A stretch of DNA of 36,871 bases, taken from assembly GCA_007693835.1 (NCBI GenBank), contig RECW01000247.1:1-36871 (forward strand), given 5' to 3'. The notes beneath the pieces were generated by a model. The model had not been told where the DNA came from. It saw only the letters and a list, made by a program, of their open reading frames with translations, and did no database searches. The stretch's first letter is position 1, and every line of letters begins with the position of its first letter. A program made the position numbers and the translations under genes. Of the stretch, positions 24,216 to 31,654 are shown in pieces. Source of the DNA: Paracoccaceae bacterium. GTDB lineage: Bacteria > Pseudomonadota > Alphaproteobacteria > Rhodobacterales > Rhodobacteraceae.

Positions 24216-24602
24216 ATGCGTATATCCTTTCTCGCTTTCCTCCTCACCGCCGCAACCCTCGCCGCCGCAGAGGAGACGCCTGTCTCGACGGAGACCTTCC
24301 GCGCCTACGCCGAAGGCTGGACGCTCTACTTCGAGGAGGACGGCGAGCCCTTCGGCGCGGAGGCGTTCCGGCGCGACGGAACGGTGACGTGGAAGCCCGA
24401 AGGCGGCCCCTGCATCGACGGCGTGTGGGGCGGCGACGAGACGGGCCGGATCTGTTTCCTCTACCCCGAGGCGATGGCGTGCTGGCGCATCACGCGCGAC
24501 GGCGACGGCAAGATCGCCCGCATGGAGGACGGCTCGCTCGAAATCCGCATCGTCGGCCGCGACCGCCGCCCGCTCGTCTGCGGCGACGAACCGGCCATCT
24601 GA
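24216..24602 (+). CDS. Exported four-cysteine protein, copy 2
   Basis: A 128-residue protein with a short signal peptide (cut after about residue 18, LAAAEE). It shares with the protein at 21014-21448 the order GWTLYFEEDGEPFGAEAF, then GGPC, RICFLY, ACWRI and LVCGD. The cysteines are at 66, 80, 89 and 122; the last interval (33 residues) is identical in both proteins and the others differ by one. It starts 9 bases after the Ala-rich coiled-coil gene with no clear ribosome-binding site, which suggests translational coupling. Predicted periplasmic with two disulfides. Function unknown; the copies frame a DUF2189 gene and a coiled-coil gene. Confidence 0.82.
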   Translation: MRISFLAFLLTAATLAAAEETPVSTETFRAYAEGWTLYFEEDGEPFGAEAFRRDGTVTWKPEGGPCIDGVWGGDETGRICFLYPEAMACWRITRDGDGKIARMEDGSLEIRIVGRDRRPLVCGDEPAI

Positions 24603-24683
24603 ACCTCGATCCGGCCCGCAGGTGGCCGCAACGGGTCTGCGCGCCTACGTCGGGGGCGTCCGTCCAAGCCGAGGGAGCGGCCC

Positions 24684-25121
24684 ATGGAGATCGACCCCGT
24701 CACCGGGCTGATCGGCCTCGGCGTCGCCGCCTTCGTCGCCGGCACGCTGGCGCCGATGCAGTCCGAGGTTGTCTTCGTCGCGCTGATCTACGCCGAGACC
24801 GCGCCGGTCTGGCAGATCATGGTCGTCGCCTGCGTCGCCAACACCCTCGGCAGCGTGGTGAACTGGTGGATGGGCCGGTTCCTCGAATATTACCGCCACT
24901 TCCGCTGGTTCCCGATCAAGGAGAGCGCCCTCGCGAGGGCGCAGGTCTGGTGGGCGCGCTGGGGCGTGTGGAGCCTGCTGCTGAGCTGGGCGCCGGGCGG
25001 CGGCTGGATCACGGTCATCTCGGGCGTGATGCGGACGCCGTTCTGGCTGTTCACGGTGCTCGTCGCCATCGCCAAGACGGCCCGGTATTTCGTCGTCTAT
25101 GGGCTTATGCGTCTGATCTGA
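24684..25121 (+). CDS. YqaA family (DedA/VTT-like) membrane protein
   Basis: A 145-residue inner-membrane protein of the YqaA type, a short relative of the DedA/SNARE-associated family. Features: an N-terminal FVAGTLAPMQSEVVFVALI segment (17-35), a re-entrant-like ANTLGSVVNWWMGRFLE motif (52-68), a basic cytoplasmic loop, and the WAPGGGWITVISGVMRTPFW segment near 101-120 before a last hydrophobic helix. It is somewhat shorter than typical DedA proteins, as expected for YqaA. GGGAG lies upstream of the ATG. It follows the second four-Cys gene by 81 bases on the same strand. Family members support envelope homeostasis; a substrate cannot be named. Confidence 0.88.
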   Translation: MEIDPVTGLIGLGVAAFVAGTLAPMQSEVVFVALIYAETAPVWQIMVVACVANTLGSVVNWWMGRFLEYYRHFRWFPIKESALARAQVWWARWGVWSLLLSWAPGGGWITVISGVMRTPFWLFTVLVAIAKTARYFVVYGLMRLI

Positions 25122-25154
25122 CGCGCTTGACGGCGGCGCATCGGGTCAGCGCGG

Positions 25155-25183
25155 TTGACTTTTCGGCGGGGTTGGCCGATATG
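25155..25183 (+). promoter_or_regulatory. Candidate sigma70-type promoter for the DEAD-box helicase gene
   Basis: TTGACT (25155-25160) and GATATG (25178-25183) are separated by 17 bases in the 202-base gap before the helicase. Initiation near 25190 would leave a leader of about 130 bases. The -10 match is only moderate. Confidence 0.4.
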
Positions 25184-25323
25184 GCGCTCAGCGACAGCGC
25201 AGGCGCGGCCGTCCCGGTCCCGCACACGTCGCGAGCTTTTCCCGTGCTTCCGCCAGTTTGCGCTTGGCGTTCGCCGAGCCCCGCCGCAGCGCGCGTCGCC
25301 GCGGCCTGACGGATGGATTCCGC

Positions 25324-26541
25324 ATGACCTTCTCCGACTTCTCCTTCTCTCCCGCCCTGTTGAAGGGCGTCGCCGCCCAGGGCTTCGAGACGCCGACGCC
25401 CGTGCAGGCGCAGGCGATCCCGCCGCAGCTCGAAGGCCGCGACGTCCTCGCGCTGGCCAAGACCGGCACCGGCAAGACCGCCGCCTTCGGCCTGCCGCTG
25501 ATCGAGCAGGTCGCCGGCCGGCCGGGCCGGCGCGGCGGACCGCGGGCGCTGGTGCTCGCGCCGACGCGCGAACTCGCCGTGCAGATCGAGGACGACCTGA
25601 AGCGCTTCGGCGCCGGGATGTCCCTCCGCACCGTCCTCATCCTCGGCGGCGTCGGCCGGGGCGGGCAGATCCGTGCGCTGTCGCAGGGCGTCGACGTGGT
25701 CGTCGCCACGCCCGGCCGCTTGATGGACCTGATGGGCGAGGGCCGCGTGCGCCTTGATCACGTCGAGCTCTTCGTGCTCGACGAGGCCGACCGGATGCTC
25801 GACATGGGCTTCATCCGCGACATCCGGAAGATCGCCGCCGCCATCCCCGCCGGCCGCCGCACGGCCCTCTTCTCCGCCACCATGCCGACCGAGATCGAGG
25901 GCCTCGCCCACGACCTGCTGCGCGAGCCGGTCCGCGTCGAAGTCGCGCCGTCGGGCGAGACGGTGACGGCCATCGAGCAGCGCGTGAAGCACGTCTCCGC
26001 CGGCCACAAGCGCGCGGCGCTCGCCGAACTGCTTTCCGACCCCGCCTTCGAGCGCGTCATCGTCTTCGCCCGCACCAAGCGCGGCGCCGACCGGGTGGCG
26101 AAGAACCTCGCGACCGACGGCTTCCGCGCCGAGGCGATCCACGGCGACAAGGCGCAGAACGCCCGCCAGCGCGCGCTCGACGCCTTCCGCCGGGGAACCG
26201 CGCGGGTGCTGGTCGCGACCGACATCGCCGCCCGCGGCATCGACGTGCCCGAAGTGACCCACGTGGTGAACTTCGACCTGCCCGACGAGCCCGAGAGCTA
26301 CACCCACCGCATCGGTCGGACGGGCCGCAACGGCGCCTCGGGCGCCGCGATCACCCTTTGCGACGAGACCGAGCGCGACAAGCTGCGGGCGATCGAAAAG
26401 CTGATCCGCCGCGCCTTCCTGCCCTGCGGCGCGCTCGGCGACCAGCCGCCGGCCCCCGCGCAGAACCAGAACCGCGGCGCCGGGCCGAAGCCGGGCCGCA
26501 ACCGCCGCCGCCGCCGTCCGGGCGCCCGCGCGGCGGCCTGA
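25324..26541 (+). CDS. DEAD-box RNA helicase, RhlE-like
   Basis: A 405-residue ATP-dependent RNA helicase for remodelling structured RNA. Motifs in order: Q-motif GFETPTPVQ (20-28), Walker A AKTGTGKT (45-52), PTRELA (80-85), TPGRL (129-133), DEAD (153-156), SAT (184-186), then in the second RecA domain ARGIDVP and HRIGRTGR. The C-terminal tail is basic and glycine/arginine-rich (RRRRRPGARAAA), as in RhlE-type proteins. The start at 25324 (MTFSDFSFSPAL) matches the usual N-terminus; an in-frame ATG at 25258 would add an unlike segment. It converges on the aldolase gene with a terminator hairpin between them. Confidence 0.95.
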   Translation: MTFSDFSFSPALLKGVAAQGFETPTPVQAQAIPPQLEGRDVLALAKTGTGKTAAFGLPLIEQVAGRPGRRGGPRALVLAPTRELAVQIEDDLKRFGAGMSLRTVLILGGVGRGGQIRALSQGVDVVVATPGRLMDLMGEGRVRLDHVELFVLDEADRMLDMGFIRDIRKIAAAIPAGRRTALFSATMPTEIEGLAHDLLREPVRVEVAPSGETVTAIEQRVKHVSAGHKRAALAELLSDPAFERVIVFARTKRGADRVAKNLATDGFRAEAIHGDKAQNARQRALDAFRRGTARVLVATDIAARGIDVPEVTHVVNFDLPDEPESYTHRIGRTGRNGASGAAITLCDETERDKLRAIEKLIRRAFLPCGALGDQPPAPAQNQNRGAGPKPGRNRRRRRPGARAAA

Positions 26542-26555
26542 CCGCGGAAAACGAA

Positions 26556-26581
26556 AACGCCGGCGCTTGCGCGCCGGCGTT
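26556..26581 (-). terminator. Rho-independent terminator for fructose-bisphosphate aldolase (possibly bidirectional)
   Basis: AACGCCGGCGC (26556-26566) pairs perfectly over 11 bases with GCGCCGGCGTT (26571-26581) around a TTGC loop. On the minus strand the stem is followed by TTTTCGTTTTCC, a clear T-tract, so it terminates the aldolase transcript. On the plus strand, toward the helicase 3' end, the T-tract is poor but the hairpin may still act. Confidence 0.85.
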
Positions 26582-26612
26582 CACGAAGATCGGAGGCAGA
26601 TGGCGCGCGCCG

Positions 26613-27542
26613 TCAGTCCTTGCCCTTGTAGATCTCGACCAGCTTGCCGAGCATCGCCAGCGCGTCCTCGCGCGAGCGCTGGAAGCTGTTGCGGCCGATG
26701 ATCGAGCCGTTGCCGCCGCCGTCGCGGATGGCGCGGGCGTCCTCGTAGACCGCGTCCGCCCCCTTGGCCGCGCCGCCCGAGAACACCACGAGGCGCCGGC
26801 CGGCGAAGCAGCTGTCGACCACGTGCTTCACCCGCGCGGGCAGGGTGGAGACGTCGATGCCCTTCTCCTCGTAGACCTTCTTCGCCTCGGGCTGCATCAG
26901 GTGGTCGGTGGTCAGCTTCACCTTGACGATGTGCGCGCCGAGCAGCGCCGCCATGTGCGCGGCGTAGGCGCCGACGTCTATGGCGAGCTCGCCTTCCTTG
27001 GTGATGCCCTCGCCGCGGGGGTAGGACCAGATCACGGTGGCGATGCCCACGGCCGCGGCTTCGCGGCGCAGCTCCACGATCTCCTCGAACATGTCGAGCG
27101 AGCAGTCGGAGCCGGGGTAGATGGTGAAGCCGATGGCCGAGCAGCCGAGCCGCAGCGCGTCGTCCACCGAGGCGGTGATCGCCTGATCCTTGCCCGCCGT
27201 GCCCGACAGCAGCGAGTTCGACGAATTGAGCTTCAGGATCGTCGGGATCTGGCCCGCGAAGGTGTCGGCGCCCGCCTCGAGCGGCCCCAGCGGCGCGGCG
27301 TAGGCGTTCAGCCCGGCGTCGATCGCCATCTGGTAGTGGTAATGCGGGTCGTAGGCCGGCGGGTTCGGCCCGAAGCTGCGCGCGGGGCCGTGCTCGAAAC
27401 CCTGATCCACCGGCAGGATGATCATCTTGCCGGTGCCGCCGAGCTTGCCGGTCATCAGCATCTGGCAGAGCTTGGCCTTAACGCCGGGGTTCTCCCCCTC
27501 GTACCACGACAGGATTTTCTGGACGGTGCGCGTCGCTTTCAT
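26613..27542 (-). CDS. Class I fructose-bisphosphate aldolase (DhnA/FbaB type)
   Basis: A 309-residue TIM-barrel aldolase cleaving fructose-1,6-bisphosphate to DHAP and glyceraldehyde-3-phosphate through a Schiff-base lysine, with no metal. Early conserved parts are LPVDQGFEHGP (43-53) and the substrate-contact region LKLNSSNSLL (103-112). The Schiff-base lysine is probably K207 or K209 in AHIVKVKLTTD (203-213). GGGNGSIIGRNSFQRSR near the C-terminus is the phosphate-binding end of the barrel. GAGG lies 6 bases before the ATG. It acts in glycolysis and gluconeogenesis. It lies 76 bases downstream of mtaB, may share its transcript, and ends at a good terminator. Confidence 0.93.
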   Translation of the reverse strand: MKATRTVQKILSWYEGENPGVKAKLCQMLMTGKLGGTGKMIILPVDQGFEHGPARSFGPNPPAYDPHYHYQMAIDAGLNAYAAPLGPLEAGADTFAGQIPTILKLNSSNSLLSGTAGKDQAITASVDDALRLGCSAIGFTIYPGSDCSLDMFEEIVELRREAAAVGIATVIWSYPRGEGITKEGELAIDVGAYAAHMAALLGAHIVKVKLTTDHLMQPEAKKVYEEKGIDVSTLPARVKHVVDSCFAGRRLVVFSGGAAKGADAVYEDARAIRDGGGNGSIIGRNSFQRSREDALAMLGKLVEIYKGKD

Positions 27543-27618
27543 GGAGAACCTCGGAGGCAGGGGCGGGACGGCCCTCCCGCTATCGCCGGGGCGCTACAGG
27601 GTCAAGGAGAATGCGGGC

Positions 27619-28884
27619 TCACGCGCCGCGCAGCCGCCCGTGCTCGACCCCCGTGACGCGGGCGCGCGTCACCGAGCCGACGGCGCGATCCTCGGGCAGC
27701 AGGATCTCCGCGAAGCCTTGGGTGCGGCCGAGGCCGGGGCGTTCGACCACGGCGCTCTCTTCACCGCCGACGCGCGACGCGAGCCACGCGGCGGCCCTGG
27801 CGTCGCCGAGCGCGCGGAGCCGCGCGGCGCGCTCAGTGCGCACGGCCTTCGGGACTTGCGGCATCCGCGCCGCCGGCGTGCCCTTGCGCGCGCTGTAGGG
27901 GAAGACGTGGAGCCACGTCAGGCCGCACTCCTCGACGAGCCGCAGCGAGTTCTCGAACATCGCCTCGGTCTCGGTCGGGAAGCCGGCGATGACGTCGGCG
28001 CCGAACACGATGTCGGGCCGCTTCGCGCGCATCTCGGCGCAGAAGCGGATCGCGTCGTCGCGCAGGTGCCGGCGCTTCATGCGCTTCAGGATCATGTCGT
28101 CGCCGGCCTGAAGGCTGAGGTGGAGGTGCGGCATCAGCCGGAGGTCCGACGCCATGGCGTCGACCAGCGCCGCGTCCGCCTCGACGCTGTCGATGGAGGA
28201 GAGGCGCAGACGGGGCAGGTCGGGGACGAGGCGCAGGATGCGCTGCACCAGATCGCCGAGGGGCGGCCGGCCGGGGAGGTCGGCCCCCCAGCTCGTGAGG
28301 TCGACGCCGGTCAGCACCACTTCGGCGTAGCCGCGCTCCACCAGCCGGCGGATCTGCGCCACCACCTCGCCGGCCGGCGCGGAGCGCGAGTTTCCGCGGC
28401 CGTAGGGGATGATGCAGAAGGTGCAGCGGTGGTCGCAGCCGTTCTGGATCTGCACGTAGGCCCGCGCCCGCGTGCCGAAGCCGTCGATCAGGTGGCCCGC
28501 CGTCTCCCGCGCCGCCATCACGTCGTCGACCGTCACGCGCTCGGCGGCGCCGATGAAATCGGGCGTCCATGTCTCGGGGCGCATCTTCTCGAGGTTGCCG
28601 ATCACCCGGTCGACTTCGGGCATGGCGGCGAAGGTCTCGGGTTCGGTTTGCGCCGCGCAACCGGTGACGACGATGCGCGCCTCGGGGTGGTCGCGGCGGA
28701 GGCGCCGGATGCGCTGGCGGGCCTGGCGCACCGCCTCGGCGGTGACGGCGCAGGTGTTGACCACGACCGCGCCGGTCAGCCCCGCCTGTTCGGCCAACGC
28801 CTTCATCGCCTCGGTCTCGTAGGCGTTCAGGCGGCAACCAAAGGTCTCGAAGACCGGCGCGGGGGGCTGGAAGGGGCGCGTCAT
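27619..28884 (-). CDS. mtaB: tRNA threonylcarbamoyladenosine methylthiotransferase MtaB
   Basis: A 421-residue radical-SAM enzyme adding a methylthio group to t6A at position 37 of ANN-decoding tRNAs. The N-terminal UPF0004 domain supplies cluster cysteines C17, C45 and C76. The radical-SAM CxxxCxxC motif is C150, C154, C157 in GCDHRCTFC, followed by IPYGRGNSRS, typical of MtaB rather than MiaB. A TRAM-like C-terminal region completes it. The ATG at 28884 overlaps the dapF stop by 4 bases (ATGA), so translation is coupled. tsaD, at 35090 in this window, works earlier in the same modification: TsaD helps make t6A, the MtaB substrate. Confidence 0.94.
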   Translation of the reverse strand: MTRPFQPPAPVFETFGCRLNAYETEAMKALAEQAGLTGAVVVNTCAVTAEAVRQARQRIRRLRRDHPEARIVVTGCAAQTEPETFAAMPEVDRVIGNLEKMRPETWTPDFIGAAERVTVDDVMAARETAGHLIDGFGTRARAYVQIQNGCDHRCTFCIIPYGRGNSRSAPAGEVVAQIRRLVERGYAEVVLTGVDLTSWGADLPGRPPLGDLVQRILRLVPDLPRLRLSSIDSVEADAALVDAMASDLRLMPHLHLSLQAGDDMILKRMKRRHLRDDAIRFCAEMRAKRPDIVFGADVIAGFPTETEAMFENSLRLVEECGLTWLHVFPYSARKGTPAARMPQVPKAVRTERAARLRALGDARAAAWLASRVGGEESAVVERPGLGRTQGFAEILLPEDRAVGSVTRARVTGVEHGRLRGA

Positions 28885-29741
28885 GCGACGGCCGCGAGGA
28901 AGGCGGGCGTCAGCGCGCCCTCGAACACATGGGCGACAGGGCCGGTCATCTCGACGCCGCCTGTTCCGTCCCACGCCATCTCCAGATCGCCGCCGTCGAG
29001 GATCAGCCGCGCGCGGGGGCTCGCCAATCCGCGCCGCACCGCCGCCGCCATCGCCGCGCAGGCGCCCGAGCCGCAGGCGAGCGTCAGGCCGGCGCCGCGC
29101 TCCCAGACGCGCAGGCGGATGGTCTCTCGGTCGCGGATTTCGGCGAAGCCGACGTTGGCGCGCTCGGGGAACAGCGGGTGGCGCTCGATCTCGGGGCCGA
29201 GGGTCGTCACCGGCGCGGCGTCGGCGTCGGCGACGAAGAACACGCAGTGCGGGTTGCCCATCGAGACGGCGACCGGCGCGCCCTCGATCGGCAGCGCGAG
29301 CGTGTCGGCGGGCCCCGCGAGAGGGATCGCGCGCCAGTCGAAGTCGGGCGCGCCCATGTCGACGGCGATGCGGTCGCCGCGGCGTTCGGCGCGGAGCAGC
29401 CCGCGGGCGGTGCGCAGCGTCAGGGCGTCGCGCGCCGCTTCGGTCATCAGCATGTCGGCGACGCAGCGGGTGGCGTTGCCGCAGGCGCCGGCGGTCGAGC
29501 CGTCGGCGTTCCAGAACACCAGCCGCGCGTCGGCCTCGGGGTCGGCGTGGATGGTCACCAGCTGGTCGAAGCCGACGCCGCGGCGCCGGTCGCCGATCGC
29601 GCGCGCCAGCGCAGGCGTCATCGGGTCGACGCCGCCCCTGCGGTCGTGGGACCGAGCGTCGATCACGACGAAGTCGTTGCCGAGCCCGTGCGCCTTGCGA
29701 AAGGCCAGCGGGGCCGGCCCTGCTGTTGGGCGCGCGTCCAT
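28881..29741 (-). CDS. dapF: Diaminopimelate epimerase
   Basis: A 286-residue PLP-independent epimerase converting LL- to meso-diaminopimelate for lysine and peptidoglycan synthesis. The two active-site cysteines are C87 in ACGNATRC (a variant of CGNGxRC that I associate with Rhodobacterales) and C223 in ACGSGAC. The early GLGNDFVVIDAR motif is at 19-30. The start is uncertain: ATGs at 29741 and 29750 are in frame, neither with a good ribosome-binding site; 29741 is used because the domain begins soon after. The longer in-frame extension to 29858 crosses the tRNA gene and is rejected. It is followed by mtaB with a 4-base overlap. Confidence 0.92.
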   Translation of the reverse strand: MDARPTAGPAPLAFRKAHGLGNDFVVIDARSHDRRGGVDPMTPALARAIGDRRRGVGFDQLVTIHADPEADARLVFWNADGSTAGACGNATRCVADMLMTEAARDALTLRTARGLLRAERRGDRIAVDMGAPDFDWRAIPLAGPADTLALPIEGAPVAVSMGNPHCVFFVADADAAPVTTLGPEIERHPLFPERANVGFAEIRDRETIRLRVWERGAGLTLACGSGACAAMAAAVRRGLASPRARLILDGGDLEMAWDGTGGVEMTGPVAHVFEGALTPAFLAAVA

Positions 29742-29787
29742 GGCGCGCATATACGCGCCCGCGCCACGCTTCGCCAGCGGCCTGCGC

Positions 29788-29816
29788 TTGACGCGCCAGC
29801 CGCGCCCGCGTAACTG
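29788..29816 (+). promoter_or_regulatory. Promoter of tRNA-Met
   Basis: TTGACG (29788-29793), a 17-base spacer and TAACTG (29811-29816) place the transcription start about 6 bases before the mature tRNA 5' end. Position and spacing both fit a dedicated tRNA promoter. Confidence 0.6.
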
Positions 29817-29828
29817 CCGCTGCGGCGA

Positions 29829-29905
29829 GGCTGGGTAGCTCAGCTGGTTAGAGCGCACGACTCATAATCGTGAGGTCGGGGGTTCGAGTCCCCCCCCCGC
29901 CACCA
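29829..29905 (+). tRNA. tRNA-Met (CAU), elongator type
   Basis: A 77-base cloverleaf with encoded CCA (29903-29905). D-arm GCTC/GAGC, anticodon stem CACGA/TCGTG with loop CTCATAA (anticodon CAT at 29863-29865), T-arm GGGGG-TTCGAGT-CCCCC. The discriminator is A. The anticodon stem and variable loop AGGTC match elongator Met rather than initiator tRNA (no GGG/CCC anticodon stem pairs) or the lysidine-modified Ile2 tRNA. The acceptor stem is GGCTGGG against CCCCGCC, which leaves a U4-C69 mismatch where related genes, as I recall, have G4-C69. Confidence 0.92.
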
Positions 29906-30192
29906 CCGTCGATCCGAGCGGGCCTTCGGCGCTCCCGGCCGGCGCAGGCGCAGCGGCCGACTGCCGCAGCCTTGATCGGCGCGCCGGCTGCGGTCGCCGC
30001 ATAGGGCGAGAAGCGCGTAGCGGAGCGACGCGCCGCACCGCGGAAGGCGGCGCCGTGCGACGGTCGGCGAAAACCGTTCTCGGCGAAGCGGAACTCGACC
30101 TTTGGATGCCCATGGCGGCGGCCGTCGGCGCTCTCCCGCCGATGATCGCGGGGCCTGGGCGACGTGACGCTCGCGCCGCCGTCGGGCCGCCT
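29906..30192. other. Intergenic region between tRNA-Met and hemY: no gene seen
   Basis: About 290 bases without a supported gene on either strand; the open frames here are low-complexity and lack start signals. One perfect 8-bp inverted repeat, CCGCAGCC (29964-29971) and GGCTGCGG (29986-29993), could form a hairpin after the tRNA but has no T-tract. It may be a tRNA trailer/terminator or a 3' element of hemY. Confidence 0.5.
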
Positions 30193-31593
30193 TCAAGCCG
30201 ACCGCGACTCCTCAACATCCGCGTCGTCGATCATCAGCGGCAGCAGCGCGGCGTCCAGCGTCTCTGGGGCGGCCTCCTCCTCGCGCCACACCAGCGTGTC
30301 GAAGCCGCCGCAGCCGGCGCAGGTCACCGTCCACTCCGCGGGCTGCGCGCCGCAGCGGTCGCAGGTCCAGTGCGCGCCCCGCGGCGCCGTCACCGCGCGG
30401 GCGAGATAGGCGCGGATGACCTGCTCCGATCCGCCCTCGCCCTTCTCGATCGCCGCCATGATGGTGAGGGAGCGGTGGCTCGGCTTCTCCGCGGCGAGGT
30501 CCTCCATCGCCTGGCGGGCGCCGCGGAAGTCGTGGTCGGCGATGGCGAGTTCGGCCGCGAGCAGCCGGGTCTCGGGATCGTCGGGGTTGGCGTTGAGCAG
30601 TTCGCGGAAGCGGCGGCGGCGCGCGCGGGGGCTATCGTCGTCCTCGATCGCGGCGAAGGCGGCGGCGAGGTCGGGGTGCGGCGCCTGCCGCCATGCGCCG
30701 ACAAGCAGGCGCGTCGCCTGCCGCACGTCGTGCTCGCGCCCCCACATCCGCGCGGCGAAGGCCACCGCCGGGGCGAAGGCGGGCGCGGCCTTGGCCGCCG
30801 CCTCGGCGCGGTCGAGCGCGGTGCGCCGGTCGCCCGCCTCATGGGCGACCCGCGCGGCCTCGAGGTCGAGCAGCGCCTCGCGCCGGCGGGCGACGTCCTT
30901 GGGCAGGTGGCGCGCGCGCACCATCGCCGCGAGGGTGGCGAGCGCCCCCGGCCAGTCGGCCTTGCGGACCTGAAGCTCGAACAACGTCTGCTGCACGTCG
31001 CGGTCCTTGGGGCGGAGTTCGAAGGCGCGCTGGGCGAAGGCGAGGGCCTTGTCGGTCTCGCCGCTGCGCACCGCCTGCGCCAGCAGACCGCGCACGCCGA
31101 CGGTGGCGGTGGTCTTGTGCCGGGCGAGCTGGCGGTAGTGGCGGCGGGCCTCCTCGGCGTCGCCGCTGGCCTCGGCGATCTGCGCCTGCAGCAGCGCGGT
31201 CGCTTCGCCGGGGCCGAGCAGCGCCTGGGCGCGGCGGGCGTGGGGCAGCGCGTTCTGCGGTTCGCCCTGCGCGAGGGCGATCATGCCGCGCGACAGCGCC
31301 TCCAGCCCCTTCTTCTCCCGCGTGCGGCCGAAATAGGGATCGAGCGCGGCGCGGTCGCCGAGCAGCCAGCGGACCACGGCGAAGACCAGGCCGACCAGCT
31401 TCCAGCCGATCAGCATCGCCCCGGTCGCGGCCGCCAGCAGCGCCAGCGCCTCGACCACCGTCAGCGAGGGATAGTCGACGCCGGCGAAGGAGATGGCGAT
31501 CCGCCCTTCGCTCTCGATCAGCAGCGCGCCGCCGACCGCGAGCGCGGCCAGGATCGCGATCACGCCCAGCGCGCGCAGCAGCAGCACGATCAT
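30193..31593 (-). CDS. hemY: HemY-type TPR membrane protein with C-terminal rubredoxin-like metal site
   Basis: A 466-residue inner-membrane protein annotated in relatives as a haem-biosynthesis-associated TPR protein. Two N-terminal membrane segments (about 4-25 and 47-77) flank a short periplasmic loop. Cytoplasmic TPR-like helices run from about 95 to 400. The C-terminus has cysteines C411, C414, C425 and C428 (C-x2-C-x10-C-x2-C), a zinc-ribbon/rubredoxin-like site, then an acidic tail. It is last of hemC-hemD-mitofilin-hemY, with GAGGGAGGG before the ATG. It is not the protoporphyrinogen oxidase also called HemY. Overall architecture and cysteine spacing resemble LapB (YciM), so a role in envelope regulation is an alternative. 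Confidence 0.85.
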   Translation of the reverse strand: MIVLLLRALGVIAILAALAVGGALLIESEGRIAISFAGVDYPSLTVVEALALLAAATGAMLIGWKLVGLVFAVVRWLLGDRAALDPYFGRTREKKGLEALSRGMIALAQGEPQNALPHARRAQALLGPGEATALLQAQIAEASGDAEEARRHYRQLARHKTTATVGVRGLLAQAVRSGETDKALAFAQRAFELRPKDRDVQQTLFELQVRKADWPGALATLAAMVRARHLPKDVARRREALLDLEAARVAHEAGDRRTALDRAEAAAKAAPAFAPAVAFAARMWGREHDVRQATRLLVGAWRQAPHPDLAAAFAAIEDDDSPRARRRRFRELLNANPDDPETRLLAAELAIADHDFRGARQAMEDLAAEKPSHRSLTIMAAIEKGEGGSEQVIRAYLARAVTAPRGAHWTCDRCGAQPAEWTVTCAGCGGFDTLVWREEEAAPETLDAALLPLMIDDADVEESRSA

Positions 31594-31654
31594 CGACGCG
31601 CGCCCTCCCTCGCCACGGCCTCGCCGGTCCGGCCGCGCGGGGCCCTGCGCAGGC

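Noticed and set aside
29742-29858. N-terminal extension of dapF to 29858.
   Set aside because: It would run through the tRNA-Met gene and its promoter, and the extra residues have no counterpart in DapF.
29829-29905. Reading the CAU tRNA as initiator Met or as the Ile2 (lysidine) tRNA.
   Set aside because: The anticodon stem lacks the initiator's three G-C pairs, and the stem and variable-loop sequence match elongator Met rather than Ile2.
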